Shown piece after piece: positions 21,725-33,500 of a DNA stretch of 64,000 nt. Within the stretch, counting starts at the first letter, position 1, and each line of letters begins with the position of its first letter. The position numbers and the translations under genes are program-made. This DNA is from Tubiluchus corallicola. Its lineage: Eukaryota; Priapulida; Priapulimorpha; Priapulimorphida; Tubiluchidae. The stretch spans positions 1 to 64,000 of the forward strand of contig JAQGDQ010000975.1 in the NCBI GenBank assembly GCA_030141605.1, in the 5' to 3' direction. The notes below the pieces were generated by a model. It worked only from the letters and a program-made list of their open reading frames with translations, was not told the DNA's origin and ran no database searches.

Positions 21725-24700
21725 AATGTTAGCTTCCATTAAAAGCGTGGGTCTACTAATTAGTATCAACTATAGTCAAGGAGTAGCAGCGTTAAGAGAT
21801 CAAGGAAGTGTCAAGGAGCTCTATTAATTAGCTAATGCAGTGATATATATGGTAAATCTTTGGTGCTTTTTCCACTTTGACATTGTTTAAAAGATTTGCT
21901 TGACACCACCCTTGATTCTAATTTCATTACTTCATGTTGTTGACACAAATTAATGCTTTTTGACACTCCTTGATGTTGCTTGACACTAATTTGTAGGACC
22001 GAAGCGTGAACTGTGCTATCCCATAATACTTTTCATGTCTTGCATGAAAGCATACATATGTTTATTTTTTTATACGGCAGTGAAGTTGAAATAGAAACTG
22101 TGTACGGTTTCATCGGTTTTAATAATTTTGGTTAATTTGAGATAAGAAAATCCTTATTTATTTGCAATGAAAATCAAAATTCATTTTTGCTAGCTTGTTA
22201 GATGAAGATGGCATTGTTATGGTTGATCAGTAATCATTCTAGCTCTCTTATTATTATTATGATACTGCAACATTGTCTTTTATCTAAAAAGTTATGGAGA
22301 CATCCTTAAAGTAACAATTAAATACAGTATACAGTAACCTATGTATAATTGGCATAACTCGAAATCTTGCATATCTTGAACAGATCTCGTGGAACAGATT
22401 TTTGCTTTTTGTTTTTCCGTTTAGCAAACATCATGTAACTCGAAATCTGTAACTCGAATTATCACATAACTGGAATGAATTTCCGGTGCAATTCTTAAAA
22501 ATCTGATTGAAATTACGTTGCTTATCTCTAACTGCCTTCCAAGCGAAAGATCCTATGCAAAATTACGCAACACATTACGATTTTAACGTGTAGTTTCAGC
22601 AAAAATGTCAAGATTTTTTGTATTACCTTAGCAGAACGCTGCACACAACGTGGCTTAATGAAATGGTGGAGCACTTTATTTTTGATTATTTATAAAACTG
22701 TTGTTTGGTATTTAATTAAAGGCTCAGTTTGTCGTTTTCGGACATACACTGATAAGTGACTCTGTCTTGTTTTCGTATAAACATTGTTTAACTCGTAATT
22801 TTGCATAACTGGAACAAATTTTCCAGTCTCATGGTGTTCGAATTATACATAGTTTACTGTATTATGTTATTTTACGAGATACAGTTTTGCCAATTTGTGT
22901 AATTGCTAGATTGTCCAGTTTAATTAATTGTACACCTTCATTAATTTTGGCATGTAAGTTTGAAATGTTAGCTTAAACCAATGCTTTTGAATTTGCGAAA
23001 ATCTACTGTTAAAAATTGCATACGGTACTTCAATAGTAAGATTAGGAAGTCAAAAACATTCTACTCACACATCTCTCATATAAAGATTAGCTTCTGTTTT
23101 TACACAGTGCATTGCAAAAATTTATTAATGTTTTTTAAGTCATCTCCTGACTGCAAAAAATTGATACATCACAACGGTTGTCAGTGACTTTCAGTCCAAC
23201 AGACATCTCTGTGTTTCTGCACTGTGTGTGATTGTTGCCTTTCAAAATGTGGAGTGCTTCTGTATACTAGTGTTAGTGGGCTGATAGCATTTTTTAATGC
23301 ATTGTTAAACGATTTTCTGGTATTTTTAATGAATGTAAATAATGCAAATGGTGATATGTTTTTTTCAAACAAATAATAACCTGTTTCTGATCCACGTACA
23401 TTTACCTTAAATCCTGATCCAAAATTCGTTTATTATTATCTTGTTATTTCTATTTTGGAAAAAATCAAGTTTTACCTTTTTAACCTTCTGGCGTGTTGTT
23501 ACTTAAACGCAGCCATTATTTTAAGGCTGTTGTGATCCTTTGGCAGTATATTTCGTTTAATAATCAATTGCTTTTTAGTATTTTGTGGTGACGATAAATT
23601 AGTTCACACCAGTTTGTAGTTTACTACAACCTCCTACTGCATTTTCTTTACAGCCTCCTGTAAATTACATTCGTTGCAACCATTTCTGTGACTGTAGTCA
23701 GTTGTGATGTGTCTTCCAAGTCATACATGTGTGATTATCTAATTATAAATAAGATGTTATTTGTAAGATGTATTTCTCTTTGTTTATGTATATAAAAGCA
23801 ATTGTAAAACTTCATGTTTTACACGTGTCATAGTCAGATTTTTTGGTTGAGGTCCATGTGTTTAATAAAGCACTATTTTTGGCGATATATCTATTTACCA
23901 TGTGATGTTATACTTTGAGTCTTTTCATATTCCCATATACGTGTGCTTTTTTCTACATTTGCCTGGGTCCACGTCTTTGAAGGTTACCGACCGGGCAAGC
24001 ATAAATGTAATTCTTTTTTCAATGTAGAAAATAAACATATACTGCAGCTTATTTTGCATAGTATTTTTTATTGTTAGAAGTGCACAGCCATGAAAACAGT
24101 CCTGTCTTAACTGACGAGATGTGGCACTGATTTAACTCTTTGTGCTAGGACATAGTTGCCTAGTATGTTGCCAACTTGGGCTATGGAGCATGTCTCACGT
24201 TCCGGTGCCCCGTGTTAATGGCGATTCAACCGTGCTTTGCTGACATAGAGTTAGTTTTAGACTAAACCTGCTTCCACCGGTTCCATTATATTTTAAATCA
24301 TCTTTGTTAATTAATAGATCTTGTTAATTTAAGCAATTTATTTTAGGTTTGGATTATTCACTTTCTACAACACGATTTGGGACCCTACCCAAGCATAATA
24401 CATGATGCATATTTACACCAAAAGTTTATGTGTACATAAGTTAAAGTCTTGTTAGTTCACCAGAACATCTAAAAGTGTTCTTGTTAGTATGGACCTAGTT
24501 AAAAAAATAAATGTTTTTCATGGCTGTAAAGCTGCTTGTTTGGGGCAAGAAACTTGGTAGTAGCACCAGAATACTTTGTAGTCTTTATTACGTTCTTGAG
24601 AAGCATTTCCACAAGGAAAGTCTCCAGCAGAACATTTTGTGCTTGACCGAAAAATAATTATTTCTATAATTTTGTCAATTATGCACAAATGTTCATTAGT

Positions 24701-25506
24701 TTAGATTTACCATTCTTTGCTTGTTACAAAGTAAGGGGTCTAGGGTACAGCTATATTAAACCGCCTGGATACAACTAATGGCATGTGGCAGAGTAAATAG
24801 CGATGAAACAGCACTGCATATAATCCGCTTGTAATTTTATGAGCAAAAACTTATCTAAATTGATTTTGAAACTTCCCACACCTTCCCTTAGTTGCATTAT
24901 TCATTTGAAAGAACTTCCCCGTGGCCAAGTTCCAATGGCTTCACCATTCCTGACAATTAGATCAAAATATTTTGATCGTGTGTCTTATTAACGGTAAACC
25001 GGGGCCTATCTTAAACTATAACTCAAAACAATATACCCTGTAAAATATTGAAAGGAACGTACTATTTTTTCCAAAAATATATGAAAGAAAACCTATGTGA
25101 AAGAATTATTACCACAGCAACGTAATTTCGCATTTGCGCCGCTAGTTCTCTATGGTTACATGCATTTCGTCGTTCGTTAGTTAGACGGGCACTACCGCCT
25201 AGATCTCGAAAACGCGCTGCACAAAAATGGGGTTCTGTACCTCTTAGCTCAAAGGCGTTAAGTTGTGACGTAGTACATACTTTTCCAACGGAACTTGTTT
25301 TCTTTAATTTAAGACAAATTGCAAAAGTGCGTGAAATCGATCTTGTAACAATTGCATAATTCTTTTTAGTTGTTGATGTATATTATTTATTGTTACGGGG
25401 GAGAAATGTCATTTATTTTCGACCCCTCCCCCACCAAAGCCTCTAAAATCTTGAAATCTCGCCTACACTGCGGTACACTTGTCCGATCGAAGCTATTGCT
25501 TTTCAG
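21725..25506. other. 3' flank of SRPRA and intergenic DNA
   Basis: The SRPRA 3' UTR must start here, but its end is not fixed; AATAAA appears at about 23869 and 24033, and neither is proven. A pogo-like MITE lies at 22332-22859. No other gene or recognisable protein similarity was found; the sequence is AT-rich throughout. Confidence 0.6.
22332..22859. mobile_element. pogo/Tigger-like MITE
   Basis: Terminal inverted repeats CAGTAACCTATGTATAATT and (reverse) CAGTAAACTATGTATAATTCG are flanked on both sides by TA, the Tc1/mariner-superfamily target duplication. The CAGT...ACTCGAA style is typical of pogo/Tigger ends. Internal ATAACTCGAAAT-like motifs recur near both ends. At 528 bp and with no transposase frame, it is non-autonomous. 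Confidence 0.85.
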
Positions 25507-26716
25507 GGCCCGGTTTCACAAAGCCATCACTAAACGCCCGCTGTGACTAAAGCCGTTCAGTGATGGCTCAGTGACGTTGTCACTATTGAGAGCATTTTGC
25601 TGTTTCACAAAACAATGTCGTCAGAGCGTCACTAATTAGTGACTAAATAAACTGCTACAGGAAGTGCATACTGCACATGCGCGTGCGTCATAAAACCATA
25701 TACAGTGTATAAGTAGCTACATTGAGCCTTACCAAACTGGGAATATGATTTCTGGGCATTGTCATTAAAACTTACTTCGCGCTTGCGTACATAAAAGCTA
25801 ATAGTCTGCATTACAGTACAGTAATTTCTGATGCACTACAATCGCATTTGTTCATTAAATAATTTTTTAAAATAATTTGAGTTTAGCGCATTTATTTTCC
25901 CTGTATTAGTGCATTTATTTTGTAACTTACAAACATAATGCCAGGATGATTTGTTGCATAAATCATAATAAGTGGGGCAAATTTATCGAGTCTATAAGAT
26001 TCTTAGTTTATACTGTCTGCTTAACTAAGTTTAGCATATGTTAACATGGCTCTATTCCCGTCACGTAGCCTTAATACATTAACTTAAATTTATATTACAG
26101 TCACTCTTCCGGTGCTTCTTGTTTGCAAGTAACTGTAAACTATAGATGAATTGCAGCCAATAACATAATAATAAGGAAAATGAATATCTTGGCATACTGG
26201 CTTTGTCTTTATAATTTAAAACCACGAATTTTCGAGCCTGCGGGTCGTCTGGTTTTAAAATTGTAAATTGTTATCATACCTTTTTCTAAGTCAAATAGTA
26301 CAAATAAATTATCGTGATATTTTTAATTGCGAGTTTTTATAATTAATCTAATTTTACCTTAAATTATTCTAACTTTCGCTGACAAATAAAAAAATCAAAC
26401 ATCTCCTGCTGCAGTTATTTACAGCAGTATAAGTGGTGTTGCTCTGCGCACGACTTACAATATTTCTTTTTATTGTATTACCTCAGGTTAAATCTGTGCC
26501 TCTATAAAAATTAACCTATATGCTGTCATATTTCATTAACAAGTAAACAACAATGTCGTATTTTTGACAATGGCCCCTACCAAATAGGCCAAGTTTTCAC
26601 AAAATAATACTATTAGGCGCCCAGCTCCTGCCCCATGTTAGGCAACAATGTAATGTAATCTAAACGAAGCAAAGGCCATTCTGTCTGCATTTGTAAAAAT
26701 GCTTCCGCCCAGGTAG

Positions 26717-26851
26717 ATAAAAAATAAGCGGCAAAGATTTAGCGCTAAAGAGTTAGAAATATTAGTTGCTGAAGTTGAAAGTGTATATTGTTTAACAAAC
26801 TCAGCACAACGTGCAGCAATGAGAGAAAGAAAAAAGAATGGAATACCATAG
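26717..26851 (+). pseudogene. Harbinger MYB/SANT-like accessory protein fragment
   Basis: Encodes KRQRFSAKELEILVAEVES followed by NSAQRAA and a basic tail before a stop. The pattern R..FS..E...LV.EVE is the start of the MADF/NAIF1-like SANT domain that partners Harbinger transposases. Only about 45 codons survive. Confidence 0.6.
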
Positions 26852-26853
26852 TA

Positions 26854-27325
26854 TCACCGGTAATTAAAGCAACATTTCTGATATTTATACGTCCAGTCAC
26901 TGTGACTTGCATGAGTTTTGTACATTAGTAAGCGTGCTACACGTGTGTGTGAGTCAATTTTTCCAAGTACATTTGGAAAGTTTGCCAAAACGTGAAATTT
27001 TTCCTTGGTTTCGTGCACCATGTCTCTCTGTCGTGGTATCTGAATGTAATGCTCTTTTATATCCATTAATGCTGTGCCTGCAACCCTTTGAAAACTGAAG
27101 AGCCACGCCTAACTGAATAATGGGGGATAGTGTGAAGGATCGTGACGTAGACCTTCTCAAATGATCCGCCAGTTGTTGCAGCAAGTTAAAAATTATTGGG
27201 CTTGAGAAACGATATCTTGCAATTGTCGTGCCGTGTCATCAAATACAAGAGGATCTTGCCTGTCTCTTAATAAACGATTTATTTTTCGATTTTGAGCTCT
27301 GTTTTTTTCAATTAATAAAAAGTTA
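26854..27325 (-). pseudogene. Harbinger DDE transposase remnant
   Basis: Minus-strand frames give NRKINRLLRDRQDPLVFDD, then LLQQLADHLRRS, LGVALQFSKGC, KEKFHVLANFPNVLGKIDSH and THASHSDWTYKYQ. These correspond in order to the N-terminal RDR..P, L.FLA.G, FA.FPNV.G.IDGTHI and SIN.Q.V segments of DDE_Tnp_4. Stops and frameshifts separate them, and the first catalytic Asp region reads KIDSHTRV. Not functional. Confidence 0.7.
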
Positions 27326-27733
27326 GCAATGTTCTGCCAATCATGGACGATGTAGAATTTTATATTTAGGCTTCAGTGAATAAGTAATCGGTAATTAATT
27401 TAAGCCTGACCGAAAAATAAATAGCAAACAATTCTAAAAAACCAATGCTATATATGTTCTATAATGTTCTGGGGCAATGAAGCTAAGTGAATTAAATTTA
27501 TATGACGGAAACCCTCATGTTCAGAGCACTATGGTAGTACATATTATACGGCTTCAAATATAATGATCATGTTAGTGATTGCTTAACGATTGACTATTTT
27601 TGTCACTAAATAGTGACGGCCTTAAAATTGTAACGGCTTTGTGAAACGCAAACGGTAACGAGCTCGCTAAAATCGTCACTAAATTGATAATAACGACGTT
27701 GTTAACTTAGTGACGACTTTGTGAAACCGGCCC

Positions 27734-30307
27734 CAGGTATAAAGTGGTCTATAGATATCGCATCACGTCAATCAACCAGCAGGGCTCCGCCTTGCAATGG
27801 CCAATTAGACCCGCTGTTTTTGGCTTTAGCAGCTTTTCGATTGCTGACGCCAGGACTTACTCCCAAGCTCACCGGTATTTGCATATGAAGCCCATAATAA
27901 TATAGGTAACGTGTATGTTCATGATTGTTTTTACTTATTAAAATCTTTAAATAGCATTGAAAGAGAGTACAGAACGATGAGGCGTTGTGCTTTGCGCGCA
28001 TGTCATGTTGGATGTTTGGTACCAAGAAAGGATAGAAGTGCAAGTTGTTAGTTTTCCCAATCACAAATCTCACATACTACTAATATTTCAAAAACATAAA
28101 TTACTGAAGCAAAGAAATAATAAATATAATAAAAGATGCATTATTCACAACCTGTTGTCTTTCTGCTTTTTTAAATCTTGGAAGGCCAATTTCACGGTGA
28201 TGACGTGCTGCCCACACCCCAGGGAGAGATTCCTTGCGGCTAAGTAGTTGTAGCTGTAGCTGGACGCGCAAGAAAAAAAACGCGCGATTTCACTGTAAAA
28301 TGGACTTCCTTGCTGCATGGCATTTCAAGAAAAAATTGCAAACTTTCTAAATATTTTCAGATTTTTCGCCAGCAGTTACACGCGTCATTTCTTTTGCGTT
28401 CTCACTGTGAAATGGGTTTAAGTTTCTGGTGTTTTACGAGGGAATTCTTTTCAGATCTGACCCTGTAGTGACGCACTGCTACTGTCACAGAGGGCAGCAA
28501 CTGTGACATGATGACAATGACGGCGACAGAAATCACTAAGGACGTTCGGCCTAGTAGTAACAAAGATACACTCAGATGGCTGTTGAATGGAAAAGGCTCG
28601 TTTCTGCGTGCTATGAATTTAGAACATTTTAAAACGATAAAGATAAATTGTTGCAAAAGATAGCAAGCAAACAAACAAACAAGCAAAAACAGTAAGCTGC
28701 AAAACGCTTATAAACTGCATAATACTGTGTTAAACCTTAAGGAACGATAGCTTTCAATGTCGAAAAGCTATTGTAAATGTCTTAATCGCATGAATGGCTG
28801 ATGGAGTTCAAGGTTTAGTAATGTATTTTTGGTCATACGATGCTTGACCTTTTTATTTACTTTTGTTAATGCAAGTTTGGGACCACCGTTACCGTGTATT
28901 TCTTCCTGTTTTAGAGCATGAATTTGAGCCAGAAATCTTTCGATCATAACTCCGGCGCTCTAAACTAAGTTCATGTGTACGGCTTGTGCGTTGCTGGTTT
29001 GCTTTCCAAAGGTCTCTGGTTCAAATCCAAGCATTGTCAAGACTTGCATTTACTTTCGGACATGTTTATTTGTGTGTTCTTTCCATCTTTGATAAATAAT
29101 CTTGATATTAAGACGTATGAATAGTTAAATAGCATTGACATTACACAAAATTTACATTTATACATTTTGACAGATAGTTTTTGGCAAATGGGATATGTTA
29201 ACTATACTGCATAGTGTATACTTTTGTCCCCTTGTTTAATTATCAAAAATCTTTTGAAATCAGGCACCGATCAGACGCAGGGCAGACAGATAGCCCAAGA
29301 TAAGGTCATAATATTAATCGCTCATTACGATTCCATTATAAAACACTTACATCTCATAAAAAACAGTTTAATGCAATTATTTCTACTCAATTTTCAAATA
29401 AGTTTTTAGCTGTGAGCTGTGAGATACTCTTATTATGGGCTGTCAACCAAACCATTATAATTCATACCATGAAAGCATATGGAACTGTGTGACAGGTAGC
29501 CATAAAGACAATAATAACGCCACTCTCATCCCGTCATTCGAACCTGACTCATATTGAAATAGATCGTTTTACATGCACTCGCTTCCTGCCAGACCCTCCA
29601 TTAACATCATCCTTCGCGGTTGCGTACCTATAGGCAAATTGGCTAAACTAGCTATTAAAGTTAATGGCCGGCGTATTTTGACTATTTGTTGCAAAACAAC
29701 TCGAGCTATTTAGTCGTTGATATTTCCACGGTCGCCCATTTCCAGTCCTAATCTGCGGAACTGTCAAATTGTAGCCCTTGCCTAAAAGCGTATCATTAGT
29801 AAAATACTGGAAAATGCCATTTGTTGGGTATAGATAGCTAGGGAGTTATGGACGAAAGCTGCAGTCAATGGTGCACGAAGTGTGACATGATGATGATGAT
29901 AGTTATGATGAATATGATAACAATATCAGCATCCTCATTTCCTTTCTCTGACACATGCGTGGAGCTCACGCATTTTGATGAACCCCCAACTCTCTCTTCG
30001 ACGAAAAGATGTCTGAAGATGCGAACAGACGTCGATTCAAAAGATTTTTAGTTGCTCCTCGGTTGGTTAAAATGTTCATGTAATTAGCTACAAGCGTTGA
30101 AAGCCAATTTGCCAGAACACTGCAAAAAAAACTAAAAAGTAAACACAAACAACGAATAAACAGACTCATCAGTGAGGCCACAAGCAACTACCTATCAACA
30201 CCCAATCTGTTTCGTATAAGCGACCATTCACGCGATGATTTGTAGTTAAAATCTTGAGCCGGCGAATGTTTAAGAAACTGAAGAGTTGATGGTAAAGTGT
30301 TAAAACG
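27734..30307. other. Intergenic region upstream of the Nedx-like gene
   Basis: No exon with recognisable similarity was found. A tRNA-like fragment lies near 28985-29040, and a B-box-like TTCGAA motif on the minus strand near 29535-29550. Short open frames (up to 101 codons at 27768-28073, minus) have no family signature. Promoter elements for the downstream gene are expected here but none is clear. Confidence 0.5.
28978..29050 (+). repeat. tRNA-like (SINE-type) fragment
   Basis: TCTCTGGTTCAAATCCAAGC contains a good B-box 40-50 bp after a TGCTGGTTTGC stretch. The cloverleaf is not closed, so it is probably SINE-derived. Confidence 0.35.
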
Positions 30308-30563
30308 ATGACGCAGTGCACGAAAAGACACGAAGTGGTGACGAATACGTCGACGAAATTCACCATTGACAACATCTTGTCGAAGCCCGCGGATTGTGTC
30401 AAAGACTGTCAGGGTTACAGTTTCCTATCGGTTCCATGTATCTACCAGCCGGGTAGAGAAAAGCCGGACATGAGCCAAACAAGCAGGAATAGTCAAGAAG
30501 CTGTAGCTGTCGGTGCATCGTCGTCAGTGTTTCCTGTGACGTCACGTGTGACAGAGACTTCAG
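30308..30563 (+). CDS. Nedx: Nedx-like exon 1 (residues 1-85 plus one base)
   Basis: Begins MTQCTKRHEV; the eh1-type motif FTIDNILS is at residues 18-25. The start ATG has A at -3. The donor GTAAGA leaves one base, completed by exon 2 to Gly. Confidence 0.85.
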
Positions 30564-33500
30564 GTAAGATCGCATTAAATTTACATTATACGTCCATTAA
30601 ACGTGCATGTAAACGCAAAATGCCACAATAACTAGGTTAATGCTGATAAAATGTTGCTAAATAATTACAAAATTAGATTTTCAGATATTAGCTGTGATAG
30701 GCCAGAATTAAACTGCTCAGTTTTCTGCGTTTTTAGCACTTTTTGAGACCAATTTTAGCAGCACAAAAGGTGACATGGGATTCATAGTTCTTATTAAACG
30801 AAGACATACCTGTTTCTATTGACACTAAGAAACTTTATAAAAGCATCATCCACAACAGTCGAAAGGGCAACTGTCATTGTATAAGGACGTGGAATAGATC
30901 TAAACTGAAGGCTTGGGGCCTATAAATAGATACTCATTAATATGTTTGCAAGCGGATTTGTTCTGTTTCATATTACAATTTACAATAATGTAAATCTCTT
31001 AGCATATACAGCAGTTACTATTTCCGTATACTAGAGGGCACCTAAGCCTTTTATATTTGCTATTAAAAGTACATTTACAATTCTCTTTTATTGTATACTC
31101 GTTAAACTATCTTAGAATAACCTTTGTAGCTTTATGATGCTTGTGTCTTAAATTACCATACCTGGTGCAATAAATATTCTCTGAATTAAGTGGCGTTTAC
31201 CTGGCATCCGGAATGCGTATGCGTTGGGAGTGCGGAATAGATAAAAGTAAAATTGGTTTATATTGTTTTCAATGCAATCGTTTATCAGACCTGCGTTATG
31301 CGTTATTTTCTTCTGCAGTTATTTCCGATTGATTTTTACTCCGCAAGTGGATAACGCATAACGCATTCGGATGCTAGTATGCCACTTTATAATGTAAACT
31401 CGATGTTTGTCGGTAACGCACTCTCACGAGCTGCTCAGAAAAGAAAAGGTCTTGTGTTCGAATGCCACCTGAACGGGGAAAATTTTTTAGATTTTCTAAA
31501 TTAGTGTTATTTTCGTGCATTTATCCGTGGTGATTTTATCAAAAATTTAATTTTGTTGCTTGTCATATAGGTAGCAAGTCAGAGCATTCTATTGAAGACA
31601 GGAAGAAGAGGCCACGAACTGCATTTAGTACCGTGCAAGTGAAGGCATTGGAGGCTGAGTTTGAGAAAAACAAGTACCTCTCCGTCTCTAAACGACTAGA
31701 ACTTTCCAAACTATTAAAACTTACAGAAACACAGGTAGGAGCTACGTGAAACTACAACTTAAACTAAAGATATCGCAAAGTTCGTCCCTATAGCTGGCAT
31801 AGTTAATCTATATAGTTACTGTGAGCGATCTAACCCGAGATCTATTGGAAATGCTGAATTTGTTGACTATAAGAGATGATCACCGGGGGATTTACAAAAC
31901 TTGTGCAATCATTAATTAGTTTACATAAACTACCGTAGTAAGCGTCTACATTAGACAGTTATACAAATACTGACAAATACTGTCTACATCCATAGAATTA
32001 GCAAAAACAGAGATGGAAATGGCTCAGCAACGGCACACCTGCCAACTTTCATGTGTTAAGCTTGTGTCACACTCGTTTTAAGTCTCTCACATGCGCGCAT
32101 CAAATTTCAGTTCTTACATCCCATAGCTTCGCGAACAAGTTTGCATATCACCTGGCTTCTTTTGCCAAAAGCGCCGACTACAACATAATTAGTAATAGTA
32201 TCCTCAATAAGACAGTAGCGTTCACGAGTCTTACAATGCATATTACACTAAAGGGTATTAAGCACGTTTGGCAGCTATTGAGCCTTTCTTCATACTTTTG
32301 GCAGCTATTGAGCCTTTCTTCATACTTTTGGCAGCTATTGAGCCTTTCTTCATACTTTTGGCAGCTATTGAGCCTTTCTTCATACTTTTGGCAGCTATTT
32401 AGCCTTTCTTCATACTTTTGGCAGCTATTGAGCCTTTCTTCATACTTTTGGCAGCTATTTAGCCTTTCTTCATACTTTTGGCAGCTATTTAGCCTTTCTT
32501 CATACTTTTGGCAGCTATTTAGCCTTTCTTCATACTTTTGGCAGCTATTGAGCCTTTCTTCATACTTTTGGCAGCTATTTAGCCTTTCTTCATACTTTTG
32601 GCAGCTATTTAGCCTTTCTTCATACTTTTGGCAGCTATTGAGCCTTTCTTCATACTTTTGGCAGCTATTGAGCCTTTCTTCATACTTTTGGCAGCTATTG
32701 AGCCTTTCTTCATACTTTTGGCAGCTATTGAGCTTTTCTTCATGTGTATAAAAGAACATATTTATCTATAAAACATAGCGAACTGCAATATCAGCACAGA
32801 AACCTCAGTAGTACAACCAATTTACCTTAATTTTGATAATTTGATTTTGATACCAAAAAGCAAAAAAAATTTCGATATAATTCCCCCTTGGACTTACGAG
32901 ATTATACCGGAGCTTTCTATGCGTCACACGTATTGTTACATTAAGTGGTTGGGAGGTCTGCAAGTGTAACCCATCATTCACTTGACAGATAGATGCTGCG
33001 ACCCAAATCCAACATGATCCACGCCTGTGACCCGCTAGTACTAAAGTGACCGGTGTCCCAAGAGAGATGGCCCATACTGACCTAGTCTTAATTGCCTTAT
33101 TTGAATATTAAGGTGTCAAACTGGAAAAGCAGAGTTCATTTTTACAATTACGGCGGTGATAAAGCTGGAAAAAATATTTAAAATAGGATAGAAACCACGG
33201 ATAAAGATTAAAACGCTATTGCATATAGAGTGGTGTCAAGATTTTATAATTTTCACTTAAAAACCATCAGCTCAAAAACGTTTTGCTTTTTAGCAAGTAT
33301 AATTCTGTAATTTTTACCCGAGTTACTTGAATCTGGCTTGAAATCCGCAGCCATGTTACCCACCAGAAAACTGCGACCAAAATCATCCACAAGCTATGCC
33401 CCGCGCACCGTCACATTTCCAGCTCTCGCTGAAATCTACTGGTATAAGAAGTTGTACATTAAGTTGTTTCTATCTGAGATATTTCTGGGTCAGTGAATAG

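Larger units (their letters stand above)
25507..27733. mobile_element. Decayed PIF/Harbinger DNA transposon
   Basis: Inverted ends GGCCCGGTTTCACAAAGCCA and (reverse) GGGCCGGTTTCACAAAGTCG, both continuing into YCACTAA, are flanked by CAG on each side, a 3 bp CWG-type target duplication typical of PIF/Harbinger. Copies of GTCACTAA/TTAGTGAC cluster just inside both ends. The interior holds relics of both Harbinger genes in convergent orientation: a MYB/SANT-like protein (plus) and the DDE transposase (minus). Both are broken. Confidence 0.85.

Noticed and set aside
26954-27184. 76-codon frame (minus) and 63-codon frame (plus) as separate genes
   Set aside because: The minus frame is part of the broken Harbinger transposase; the plus frame is its antisense shadow.
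32053-32759. Long open frames of 232 and 193 codons on opposite strands, and a regular repeat that could suggest CRISPR
   Set aside because: The frames are produced by a 30 bp (multiple of three) minisatellite; repeats are contiguous with no spacers, in a eukaryotic intron.
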